From the NCBI GenBank assembly GCA_027604705.1, contig JADHYV010000060.1:1-64000 (forward strand): 64,000 nt of DNA, read 5' to 3'. The notes under the pieces are model-generated. The model had not been told where the DNA came from and ran no database searches. It saw nothing but the letters and a program-made list of their open reading frames with translations. Position 1 is the stretch's first letter. Every line of letters starts with the position of its first letter. A program made the translations under genes and the position numbers. This document shows positions 11,142 through 20,577 of this stretch, piece by piece. The DNA is from Allomyces arbusculus (Eukaryota > Blastocladiomycota > Blastocladiomycetes > Blastocladiales > Blastocladiaceae).

Positions 11142-12002
11142 ATGCACGCCGCGCGCACGATGACCAAGGGCGCCCCCGCCGACCCGCTCGCTATGTTCCT
11201 GCGTCTGTGCAACCCGGACCCTGACATGGCCAGCGCCGCCGGAGAGCTCACGCCGTTTGCCGCCCCGGCGCTGCCGCTGGCGTTCTCATCGTTGTCGTCG
11301 TCGTCGTCGCATGGGCCCGCGTGGATTCGGCCCGCTGCGCGGCGCGTGGGTGCCGACGACGCCCCCGCGCGCCGTCGCGCTGCCGCACCCGCTCCGATGC
11401 CAACGGCAATCGACCCGCCGCTCGCCGCTGAATGGGACGCCTTTGTCGCCGGCACGACCCCCTCCTCGTCCTCCTCCATGTCCTCTCCGACTCCGCGGGC
11501 GCGCGACGCGGCGCTCGTGCAATGGGCGCATTTCCAATCCTCGTTCGACACTCTCTCGGACCCAATGTCCTGCAGCGGCGCCGATAACACGGCGCCACTG
11601 CAGTTCGCCCCACCGGGTACCTCGCTCGACGACGCCTACGGCGCGGTCCTCAATACCGTGACGCGGTCTGCATCCGACCTGGACGCGGCCTGGCACAAGT
11701 CGCCGCCCGTCGATTGTGCGGACGCGAGTTGGCGTCGGAACCGGCGCGCGCGGGTCGCACCCGATCGCGCGGCCGAGATGGCGAGGGCCGGGAAGATGCG
11801 GTTGGCGATGCTGGCGCGGCATTTGGGTGCGGGGCGGACGCCGACCGCGACGGCGTCGGCGGTGGAGATCAAGCATCACAAGGACACCAAGGAAGTCGTG
11901 ATCGCGGCGGACGACGCACCGGCGAGTCGCACCAACGTGGCCGCGGCGGCCTACGACGCGTGCATGGCGCACCAGTCGGTGCAGCTGTCGCCATCGTTCT
12001 AA
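11142..12002 (+). CDS. Orphan protein of about 286 residues
   Basis: Unrecognised intronless gene. The N-terminal half is low complexity (Ser runs SSLSSSSSH and SSSSSM, Ala/Pro-rich linkers). The C-terminal half is more structured, with TSLDDAYGAVLNTVTRSASD, a basic stretch ASWRRNRRARVAPDRAAEMA and MRLAMLARHLGAGR. No signal peptide, membrane segment or catalytic motif is visible. The basic helix-like segment could bind nucleic acid, but nothing shows that. A second in-frame ATG at 11160 is an alternative start. Codon use strongly favours G or C at third positions, as in neighbouring real genes, which supports it being coding. Confidence 0.6.
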   Translation: MHAARTMTKGAPADPLAMFLRLCNPDPDMASAAGELTPFAAPALPLAFSSLSSSSSHGPAWIRPAARRVGADDAPARRRAAAPAPMPTAIDPPLAAEWDAFVAGTTPSSSSSMSSPTPRARDAALVQWAHFQSSFDTLSDPMSCSGADNTAPLQFAPPGTSLDDAYGAVLNTVTRSASDLDAAWHKSPPVDCADASWRRNRRARVAPDRAAEMARAGKMRLAMLARHLGAGRTPTATASAVEIKHHKDTKEVVIAADDAPASRTNVAAAAYDACMAHQSVQLSPSF

Positions 12003-12728
12003 GGTCCGCGCGGGGTACACGCGCGATGGGGGACCAGACGGCGCGTGTCGGGCGCGTCGAGGGTCGCCTACCAACTGACGATAGGAATAGCCAAATGCGA
12101 ATCCATTATTTTTCCTCACCGGCTCCTCCTTGCGCATATTTTCGTCAACAGACACCAGATGGTGGAGTGTCACACAGTTCATGGGCCGGTGCCATGATCA
12201 TGGCGGTCATGATTTTTGCGGGGGTGGCTCATGAACCGTTGACAAAATGACTGGCCCTGGCTAAAACGGATTTGACAGGCAACGACGACCATGACGACCG
12301 ACCACACGCTCTCCGACCACCACCAACTTGCTGCAGAGTGGACCGCGGCGCGGCGCTCATGGACGGCGAGCGATTCAGCAAGCATTTGACTCTTATCACG
12401 GTCGCGACCTGTTCCCTGCCGACCAGCCAACCAGCTCGTGGACCGACGACATGATACCTGACCATGAATCGCTTGCAGCGACCTCACACACGCGCGCGCA
12501 CGCCAACGAAGTCCTCATCATGAATTCGCGGCTGCCGTCCAGCGCGAGGAACCAGTGGGCCGCGGCCGTATAAAGGATTGCGGGCCCGCGCGACAACTCC
12601 CCACCAAATCTCTCCCATCGCTCTCCTCCCGACTCTCTCAAGCGCTCTCCCTATCTTCGCGCACCGGTTCTCCACGCTCTACACTCGGCCGCTCGCCGCG
12701 TCGGCACTCGATTCCAAACTAGACGACC
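12003..12728. other. Intergenic, promoter of the Thr-rich secreted protein
   Basis: 726 bp holding the 3' end of the orphan and the upstream region of the gene at 12729. The distal half is visibly less GC-rich. A TATAAA lies at 12569-12574, described separately. Confidence 0.4.
12569..12574 (+). promoter_or_regulatory. TATA box of the Thr-rich secreted protein
   Basis: GCCGTATAAAGGATT, 155 nt before the ATG at 12729, is a clear TATA element. The pyrimidine-rich stretch at about 12600-12640 would be a natural transcription start zone. Confidence 0.55.
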
Positions 12729-14033
12729 ATGAAAGTCCTGACCCTTCTCGCCGCGGCCGCGGTCGTTTTCAACGCGCACGGCGTTGCGGGTGACGCGAGT
12801 TACGGCGCGCCGGTCGTGCCGCCCGCGTCGCTGACGGCAGCGACCACCACAACGAGTGCGCTCATTTCGGCCCCAATGACCAAGGCAGAGACCGACAGCG
12901 CGCTCCCAGCTTCCACGATCCCGGCTGACGGCACGACGACGACGCTGTCCGTCGACTACGCGACGACGACGACGACGACGACGACGACGCTCGCGGCCGA
13001 CCTGATCCCGACCACGACCATTGCGGCTGACTCGGCGTGGCCCGTGGCCGCAACGACGGTGGCCGCCGACAACGTCTACGCAACGCGCAACGAGTACCCG
13101 GGCCCCGGGTCGACGCAGGACCCGGCCGACGGCGGGTCGTCTGGTGGCAACTGCGGTGCGCCCATGACCGTGACCAAAACGATTGTGGCGACCTCCACGG
13201 TCGTTTCGAGCACGACGTGCACTTTGACCAAGACCAAAGTGGCCACGGTCGAAACGACCATGACCATGACCATGACGGCGACGGTGGAGAAGACCAAGAC
13301 GGAGATGCAGACGGTCGAGCAGACCAAGACGGTGGAACTGACCAAGACAGAAATGCAGACGGTCGAGAAGACCGCGACCGCAACCATTGAAAAGACGGCG
13401 ACGGTCACGGTCACGGCGGCATGCACGGCGACGCCCGTCCCGCAGCCGCCGTCGCAGGAGGACCCGAAGAACGGGAGCGACGGGTCGCACCAGCCGCCTG
13501 GGGACGACATGGAGTGCGAAGAGTGGGAAGACGTGCCGGTCCCGCCGCCGTCCTCGCCGACGGCCACGGAAATCGCGCGCAAGACGGAACCGTGCACGAC
13601 GGTCGTCGTCACCCCCACACCGACCGCGACCGAGATCGCGCGGTCGTCTGAGCCGTGCACAACCACGATCACGGCACCAGCGCCGCCCCAACCGACCACG
13701 ACCGTGCCCGCCGAGGGCGGGAACAGCGGCAACGGGTACCCGACGATGCCCAAGCCCACGGTCCCCGCTCACAGCGGTGGGGGCGCGTCGTACCCGACCA
13801 AGCCGATGCCGCCCGCTGATCAGAGCAACGGCGGTGGGTCGCCGCCCATGACGCACCCGATGAAGAAGAAGCACTCGACGATGCAGCCCAAGCCCACGAT
13901 GCCCACCGAGGGTGGGAACGCTGGTGGGTACCCGACGGGCCCGATGCAGCCGCCGAGCAAGGGCGCCGGGAGTGAGAGTGGGTACGGATCGCCGCAGATG
14001 CCGCCGCAGGCGCCCGGGTCGGGTTACTACTAG
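12729..14033 (+). CDS. Secreted Thr/Pro-rich cell-surface protein, mucin-like
   Basis: Intronless, about 434 residues. Residues 1-20 (MKVLTLLAAAAVVFNAHGVA) form a signal peptide. The rest is dominated by Thr, Ala and Pro with runs such as TTTTTTTTLAA, so heavy O-glycosylation and a wall or extracellular location are inferred. A middle block repeats a short unit (VEKTKTEMQTVEQTKTVELT, then TEMQTVEKTATATIEKTATV), and two copies of TATEIARxxEPCTT follow. The C-terminus is Gly/Pro-rich (MPKPTVPAHSGGG and relatives) and ends SGYY with no hydrophobic GPI-type tail. No enzymatic domain is present. A TATA box lies 155 nt upstream. Long minus-strand frames across it are artefacts of the ACG/ACC repeats. 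Confidence 0.75.
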   Translation: MKVLTLLAAAAVVFNAHGVAGDASYGAPVVPPASLTAATTTTSALISAPMTKAETDSALPASTIPADGTTTTLSVDYATTTTTTTTTLAADLIPTTTIAADSAWPVAATTVAADNVYATRNEYPGPGSTQDPADGGSSGGNCGAPMTVTKTIVATSTVVSSTTCTLTKTKVATVETTMTMTMTATVEKTKTEMQTVEQTKTVELTKTEMQTVEKTATATIEKTATVTVTAACTATPVPQPPSQEDPKNGSDGSHQPPGDDMECEEWEDVPVPPPSSPTATEIARKTEPCTTVVVTPTPTATEIARSSEPCTTTITAPAPPQPTTTVPAEGGNSGNGYPTMPKPTVPAHSGGGASYPTKPMPPADQSNGGGSPPMTHPMKKKHSTMQPKPTMPTEGGNAGGYPTGPMQPPSKGAGSESGYGSPQMPPQAPGSGYY

Positions 14034-14588
14034 GTGAGCGGGTCGAGGACGGGCGCGCTGGGCGCGTTTGCAGTTGATCTTTGATTTGATTTGGTTTGGT
14101 TTTTGGTTTGTGTCCCCTGGCATGGAAATATTACAGATGATTGCTGGATCACGGCACTTTCAGGCGCTCAGCACGTCCCTGACGCCCCTTCGCATTGCCG
14201 CCTCGGCAAAGAACAACACTCCTCCAGCCAGCATCAACTTGTTGATGAGCAGGAACTGGGAGGAGCCTGGACTGGCAGACGAGGAGCTCACGCTCGCCAG
14301 ACTTTTCTCTCTGCCTTGAGCGCACCCATCGTGGGGTGGCCATTACTTCCGACCCACGCATCGGCACCAGCACCGCTTTCCTCGACCCGACTGCACGCAT
14401 CGACGGTCAACCGTGCCCGCACGGCAAAAGAACACCAACCAACGTGGAAAACGTGAACGAGAAAATCAACCCTTTTGCTCGAACCGTCTGTTCGCAACAA
14501 GGAAACAAAACCAGGCCTTCGCCATCTCGCATCGCCGCTACTCTCAATCGCAACACCGTCGAGCCAACCAACCAACGAATCCACGACC
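14034..14588. other. Intergenic
   Basis: 555 bp between two plus-strand genes. A T/G-rich stretch just after 14070 fits the 3' UTR of the Thr-rich protein. The rest is the GPC1 upstream region; no motif could be assigned. Confidence 0.4.
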
Positions 14589-16556
14589 ATGACGCTGGTC
14601 GACAACCTGCTGCACCGAAAGCCGCACGGCGCAACCGCGCCCGCTGCGGGCAACAACGCCACGGCCGTTGCCACTACCACTGCGACCGCATCCGCAATGC
14701 CCGGGACGAACGGCTTGGCATCCACGACCACGACCACGTCCGCTGCCGCCAACGACGCAGCGGCACGCGCGCATGCGGCCGCGCTGTTCCTCGATACGGC
14801 GGTTCCGCGCAACAAGGTGGCGTCGGGCCCTACGAGTCCGGCCACGTCGGCTGGTTTCCTGTCGGACGATGAGCCCTTGACCGAGGACCAGGACCTGTAC
14901 TCGGACCTCGAGTTTGATTTCTGGCTCGATGTCGAGGACTCGTCGATTTACGACCTGCTAGGTTCCGGGTGGCTCGACGAGGCCAAGCGCATCCTGCGCG
15001 ACGCGACGGGCGCTGTGGAACGGCTCGATGAGGATATCCAGGCGTCGCCGAATGACCGGTCGAGTCGGTCGCGCCGGGTACGTGCACTGTTGGCGCGCGA
15101 TTTCCTCTGCAGTGCGTGGTTCGGTATGATCTGATCACTTCCCTGGCCGTTGTCCAGAAACGTGAGCGCCTGCGGGACAAGGTCGCGTCGCAGCTCGTCA
15201 AATCGTGGGTGATTCTCGAAGACAAGTTGCGCAACCCGCACGTCACGCGCAAGCGCGACAAGATTGCCTTCTTCTTTGGCGCGACCGACCTGTGGCTGAC
15301 GGCCGCGCTGCTGGGCCTGTACCCGCGGTTCGTGCCCGTCTGGTACACGATCAAGGCCGTGATCCTGCTCGGCATCCGGTGGGGGTCCTACCGCCGCAAG
15401 CGCTGGCACTACTTCTTGGCCGATTTCTGCTACTTGATCAACTCAATGCTGCTCGTTTTCTTGCTCGTCATGCCCTCGTCGACGACGCTGTTCAATGTCC
15501 TGTTTGCGTGCGCGCATGGACCGCTCGCGTGGGCGATTGTGACGTGGGTACGTTGAGAGGTGTTCCATCCGCGATTCGGAGAGCGCAACATGGGCACAAC
15601 TGACCGCTTGGTTTGCTCAACTACAGCGCAACTCGATGGTCTTTCACTCGCTTGACAAAATGACGTCCGTCTTCATCCACCTCTCGCCGCCCGTGACCCT
15701 CATGGCACTGCGCTGGCTCGACACGACCGCATCCACAGCCGCCAGCCCGTACTACGGCGGGTACCCCGGGGCCCCACCGCGCACGGAACCCCTTCCTGCC
15801 ATGTCCATGACCGAGGCACTGGTCGGGTCGACGATCGTCTACCTGGTCTGGCAAGTGGCCTACTATGTTCTGATTCTGCACCGGCGCCGCGACAAGGTCT
15901 ACAAGCAGGGCTACGCGACGTCGTTTACGTGGCTGCTCGAGGATCAGGGCGCGATTGGCAAGGCCATGGGCGTTTTCGGGGACCAGCACCGGCTTGCCAC
16001 GTTCATGCTGCTCCAGTTTGTTTACTCGATGGTCACGGTCTTGCCGAGCTACGTGTTTGCGCGGTCGCAGATCGCGAACATGCTGTTCCTCGTGTTTATT
16101 CTCTCGGCGAGTATCTGTACGTGACCATTTTTCTATACCGCCGCGACAAGGTCGATGAAGGCTAAAGTCAAAACTCCAGGGAATGGCGCAAACTTCTACA
16201 TCAACGTCTTCTCGAAACGGTACCTGACGGACCTGCAAAAGCTTGAGGACGAGTTCAAGTCAAAAGTCGTCGACTTGGCGACCGCGCCCAACTCGACCGT
16301 CGTCTCGCCCGTGCCGGCACCCGTGTCCGCCAAGGACTCGGAACTGCGCCAACGGTCAACCGCCAAGAGCAACGACGACGACGACATCAAGGTGTGTCCC
16401 GGTCTCGTGCCCGTGCCGCAGTTTGTCAAGGACATTGTCGACGGCACGCATGCGGCGAGCGAGCCGCACGTTTCGGTCGCGTTGACACCGGCCGTCCCGA
16501 CCTCGGCGCCCGAGTCGCCGAACAAGGGCGCCGACGTGCCGAACGTCGCGAGCTGA
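14589..16556 (+). CDS. GPC1: Glycerophosphocholine acyltransferase, Gpc1 family
   Basis: Integral ER-type membrane enzyme that acylates glycero-3-phosphocholine to lysophosphatidylcholine, feeding phosphatidylcholine remodelling (yeast YGR149W). Exons 14589-15077, 15158-15547, 15627-16116 and 16180-16556 give about 581 residues. The N-terminus is a long Ala/Thr-rich cytosolic region. Family motifs follow: RFVPVWYTIKAVILL, RKRWHYFLADFCYLINS, CAHGPLAWAIVTWRNSMVFH with SLDKMTSVFIHLSPP, and SIWNGANFYINVFSKRY. About eight membrane segments lie between residues 210 and 490, and the tail is soluble and Ser/Pro-rich. Every junction restores a conserved motif (for example TW/RNSMVFH). Intron 1 also offers an upstream in-phase acceptor at 15112 that would add 15 residues. 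Confidence 0.92.
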
Positions 16557-16798
16557 CGCGAGCTCGCCCCTACCGTCGCGCGTGTGATTGCGCGACGAGC
16601 ATTTTCCAACCAAAGAATGTGGAACAGTACGAAGATTTTTGCTTGGTTGCCTTGTGTTCCGTTTGTTACCCACCGAATTTGCGTCCCTTGTACGTCGCGA
16701 TCCTTGCGCGAGCGATGTCACGCAAATACAGGTCAACTTTTAATCTACTCCTCTTCCGCTACCATCGCGCTGTCCCCACCCATCTCCACCTCGCGCCA
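16557..16798. other. Short convergent 3' region
   Basis: 242 bp between the stop codons of GPC1 and the minus-strand membrane gene. It is visibly less GC-rich and serves as 3' sequence for both. Confidence 0.4.
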
Positions 16799-18330
16799 TC
16801 AGTCACCGTCTCCACCCGTCAGTGCCTCCGGATTCCGCAACAACTCCATCAATGGCAACGGCGCGGTCGTCACGCCGTGACTACTCGCCGGCCCGCCATC
16901 CCCACCCCGTCCATCCTTCTCCAGTTCCCTCCCTATTGACCCCGACGCGACCATCCCACCTCCACCGGCACCTCCACCCGCTCGCTTCGTTCTCTTCCGC
17001 CTTCCACGCCCCTTCCTCGTCCTCGTCGCCAACAAAATCGTCGAATGCAAGAACACCATCCCCAGCGCACTGTATGCGCGCACGACCGACGCCGACGCGT
17101 TGGCCACGGCGGGTGTCCCCGCAAGCGCAAGGAACGCGATTTGCACCGTGACCGCAATGATGACCGCGAGGGATTGCGTGCAGATGATGCGTCGCGACCA
17201 GGCGTGCATCGCTCGCCATTGTGCAAGCGCGCGATGTGGCCAGGGCATGGAGGGTGGTGGGGGTGGGCGGTCGCTGGCGCTGCTGGGCGCGAGCGGGAGG
17301 GTCGCTTGTCGTGATGAAGTGGTCGCGCTTGTGGCGAGAGGGAGGGTCGATCGGGATGCAGCGGATGTGGCGGCAGGGAGGTCGGCCTTGGACAAGTTGC
17401 CCGACCGCGCCTGCATGCCGTCTGCGGCCGCGTCGGCAGCTTGGTCGTTGAGGACGGGTTCGGAGACTGGGAACAGATAATTGCATCCACAGCGTTCGAT
17501 CAGTGGCCGAATCGACGAAGCAAGGCGGGCCGAGACGGACCCGTCACGTGGATTTGAATCGCGCCCGTATCGGTTTCGCGAATCGCCGGGTCGACGCCAG
17601 GGGGCGTGGCAGCGGCAGCGGCGGCGGCAGCGGCGGCGGTGAACTGGAAGTCGATCGTGACGACAGTCACGATGAGACTGGCGGAGACGACCGTGTCGAG
17701 CGCGAGCCTGCCGTGGACGAGCCAGATTGAGAGCACTGCTCAAAAATGACGGTGAGGGCGCCAATTAAAAGTAGCGTACGCCCAGACAAACGGCAGCGTG
17801 CGGAGCACAATGAACGGTGTCAAGTGGCCAACGGCGATGCCGTAAAGGTAGTCGGACACGCTCATGATGAAGATGGCAATGGTCGCGGCGGCCAAGGCAA
17901 GAGGTAACCGCTCGGGTACGCGCGGGTACAGAGCTCTGAAGACCTGGCTTGGTTTTGAAAGCATCAGGGCCTCGGCTGCGGCACACATTCTTGGACGACA
18001 CCGCGACCAGCGCACCCTCATTTTAAACACACCGCACACGGTCATGACCACCGTGCCGCACTCGGTGGACAGGAAATGAACCTTGCGAAACTGGTAGAGC
18101 GGGTCGGGCGCCGTCGTGTCGGCGCAAAAGATTCCGACCCACATGGCCAAGTCACCCGTGAAAAACAAGAGCCATTGGAGGATGACAAGAAGGTTGACGG
18201 GCGAGTGCTTGCGATGATAGACGCGTATTGCGTGCGGAAGCGCGATCAGCGTGATCAGGGTGCCGGGAATGACGGGGACTTGCTGTTCAGGATGCCAATA
18301 GATTGCTGGTCTGGGAGCGGTCGTGGCCAT
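16799..18330 (-). CDS. Multi-pass membrane protein, tandem paralogue B
   Basis: Family not recognised. Exons 18330-18016, 17943-17780, 17707-17541 and 17466-16799 give about 437 residues. Hydrophobic segments include PGTLITLIALPHA, NLLVILQWLLFFTGDLAMWV, LALAAATIAIFIMSVSDYLY, LDTVVSASLIVTVVTIDF, SLAVIIAVTVQIAFLALAG and VVRAYSALGMVFLHSTILLA: seven or eight passes, with a long soluble loop before the last two. It shares layout, intron positions and phases (0, 2, 1) and motifs (INLLVI/VNLLVI, YPRVP, YxALGMVFLHST) with the gene just upstream at 18645-20117. Intron 1 (17944-18015) is 72 nt without a stop, so it could be mistaken for coding, but the paralogue has a true intron at the same place. The ATG at 18330 is the first in frame. 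Confidence 0.8.
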
Positions 18331-18644
18331 TATTGCAGCGGTCGAGAAAGTAGACAAGATCCGAGGAAGAGCTGGGGCGGAATTGCAGCGAGTCCCGTCA
18401 CATTGCTGGTGAGTGGCGACAGGAGCCCATCATGGTGCACGGGCAGCAGCGCAGCAAAGTGAGCTCGCGGTCGGAGACGGTCGATGTGGGTGCAACCATC
18501 ATCCACATCACACACTGAGAGGTCGCGTCAAGCAGATCAGCTTCTGCACCGATCTTCTCTGCCAACCTCGACGTTCCTATCGTGCAAATTAAAATTTCAA
18601 GGGGCCGAATATAGGCTCGCCCCAACGCCGACCCTGCCGCGCAA
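18331..18644. other. Spacer between the tandem membrane genes
   Basis: 314 bp holding the 3' end of paralogue A and the promoter of paralogue B. No TATA box is seen on the minus strand. Confidence 0.4.
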
Positions 18645-20117
18645 TCACGGCGATCTCCCGCTTCCGCGCCGTCCATCCACAGCCCCGACCGCCAACGACC
18701 CTCTCCTTCCCACCACCTCGGCCGCGCCACACACCGGCTCCGCCTTCAGCTGTACCCCCAACCCGACGAACGCACTCCCCTTCCTCGACCCTATCGTATG
18801 CAACCCGCCCGATCCGGCCGACGGCACCGCACTCAAGCGGCGTCCGGGCGACTTTGTTCCCGACCGGCGCATCGACGACTCGCGCGCGATTGCAATAGTC
18901 GAGTGCAGGAACACCATCCCGAGCGCGGCGTACGCGCGCGTAATCGTGGCCGCCGCGTTGGATGCAGGGGTGGCCCCACCGGTCGCGACGAAGACGGCGA
19001 GCATGGTCACGGCCATGGTCGCTGCGGTGAGCTGCGTCGCGAGAATTCGGCGCGACCATGGGTGTAGGGAGCGCCAGATGGCGGTGGCGCGGGAGAGGCG
19101 CGATGGTGGAGGGTCGTCGAGGGTGGAATTGGCGGGTGGAGAAGCAACGGGGGGCGCGTTGGGGTCAGACCGATGTGCAGGTGGAGAGAGGGTGGTCGGC
19201 AGCGGCAGTGTTATCGGCGGCGAAAGCGGGGTTGTGGGTTGGGACAAGGTCGATCCACGCGACACGGTTGATGACGGTGCCAAGAGACCTGGTTCGAAGG
19301 GCGCGCCCAAATGAGGTGGAGAACCTAAAATACATCGACGTCCGTTCAGAGCGATACTCAAACGTCTGTCGAGGGGTCGAGAAAGGGTCCATACATGCGA
19401 TTGGGAACGTGATGTGAATTTCGTAAACGTCCGACTCGTCGGTGACAGGCCGCCCGCCCACGGCGGCGAGCTCCCAGTCGATTCGCAAAACCATGTAGAT
19501 GAGGCATGTCGAAATGAGCACGTCGAGCAAGATCCTACCAACAAGCGCGAGTGGGTGAGCGTTTCAACATTGCCAAGGCTTGGAGCAGAAGCACAAACCC
19601 CCATGCAAACGGCATGATCTTCAACAGAAGCGACCGCGTCGTGCGCCCGGTCATGACGAGCGCGAAAACGTAATCAATCAAACTCACAACAAATACCGCG
19701 CACGTCAAGGCCGCCAGGCAGGGCGCCAGTCGCGCCGGCACGCGAGGGTAAAGGACGCGAAATATCTGGAGATGCCGCAGCGAGAAATGAGCGTCGAGGT
19801 TACGCTACTTTCGTCAAACCACGGCATACTCGGATCTTGAGCAGGTTGCTCACAGTGAACAATGCCGTGCCCGCTTCGCTGGACAGAAACATGATGCGAC
19901 TTGGGATCGTTTCAATGTCGCCGAGTGTCGATACTGTAGCACCGACCCATACAGCCACATCGCCAACGAGAAAGGCGAGCCATTGCACGATGACGAGGAG
20001 ATTGATGAGCGAGCGGCGGCCATGGGCGACGTAGACTGATCGGGCCAAGGCACCGACCGTGATCACCGTGCCGGGTACAAACGTCGCGAGTTCCGCGCCA
20101 ATGTCGGAGAAGCCCAT
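18645..20117 (-). CDS. Multi-pass membrane protein, tandem paralogue A
   Basis: Upstream partner of the gene at 16799-18330. Exons 20117-19830, 19765-19599, 19534-19395 and 19324-18645 give about 424 residues. Matching segments are PGTVITVGALARSVYVAHG, SLINLLVIVQWLAFLVGDVA, SEAGTALFTVSNLLKIR, VLYPRVPARLAP, LLLKIMPFAWG, ILLDVLISTCLIYMVLRIDW and AYAALGMVFLHSTIAIA. The three introns fall at the same protein positions and phases as in the paralogue, so the pair arose by tandem gene duplication. Introns are 64, 64 and 70 nt. The loop before the last two membrane segments is Ser/Pro-rich and poorly conserved. Function is unknown; a transporter or receptor-like role is possible but unsupported. Confidence 0.8.
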
Positions 20118-20577
20118 GGTGCCTCAATTATCGCACAACCGACCACGGACAACGTGAGAGCAGGGTCAGATCCGACACGAATCTGGGTGGTGCGCGATTT
20201 TCGCTGCCGGTGGCACGGAATTTTGCGGGTCGTTGCGAGCCAGCTGCTGATCGTTGTGAAATGACAGAGCCAGGGTGGAGCACGTTCGATAGGGACACTT
20301 CCAGTGTCTGCAACAAACGGAGCAGGCAACGTCTCGCACTGTTCTCACACAATGCAGCGCCCTTTCGATGGCAAGTGCCACACGGCGGTCGGTCGAGACC
20401 TCCTCCTCGATGCCCTTTCATCGGTCTCCGCGACAAGGTTATGTACCGTATATATCCAGGCAACAAAAGGGATCAAAATCAAGCCGGCGGCACTGCGCGC
20501 GCGCGACAACGAAATTCGACGCGCCGCACGCTCACTCCAATCTTCCACCCCCTCCCGCCCATCCTGACCAACCAAAC
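20118..20577. other. Intergenic between two minus-strand genes
   Basis: 460 bp with the SEC63 3' end and the promoter of paralogue A. The minus strand has GTATATA-like sequence around 20450, too far from the ATG at 20117 to be assigned with confidence. Confidence 0.35.

Noticed and set aside
12651-14123. 490-codon minus-strand frame
   Set aside because: It is the antisense of the Thr-rich secreted protein; its Arg/Gly/His repeats are produced by the ACG/ACC codon repeats on the other strand.
16799-17764. 321-codon intronless reading of the membrane gene's 3' part
   Set aside because: Its first 100 codons run through an intron; the paralogue's structure and frame continuity place exon 4 from 17466.
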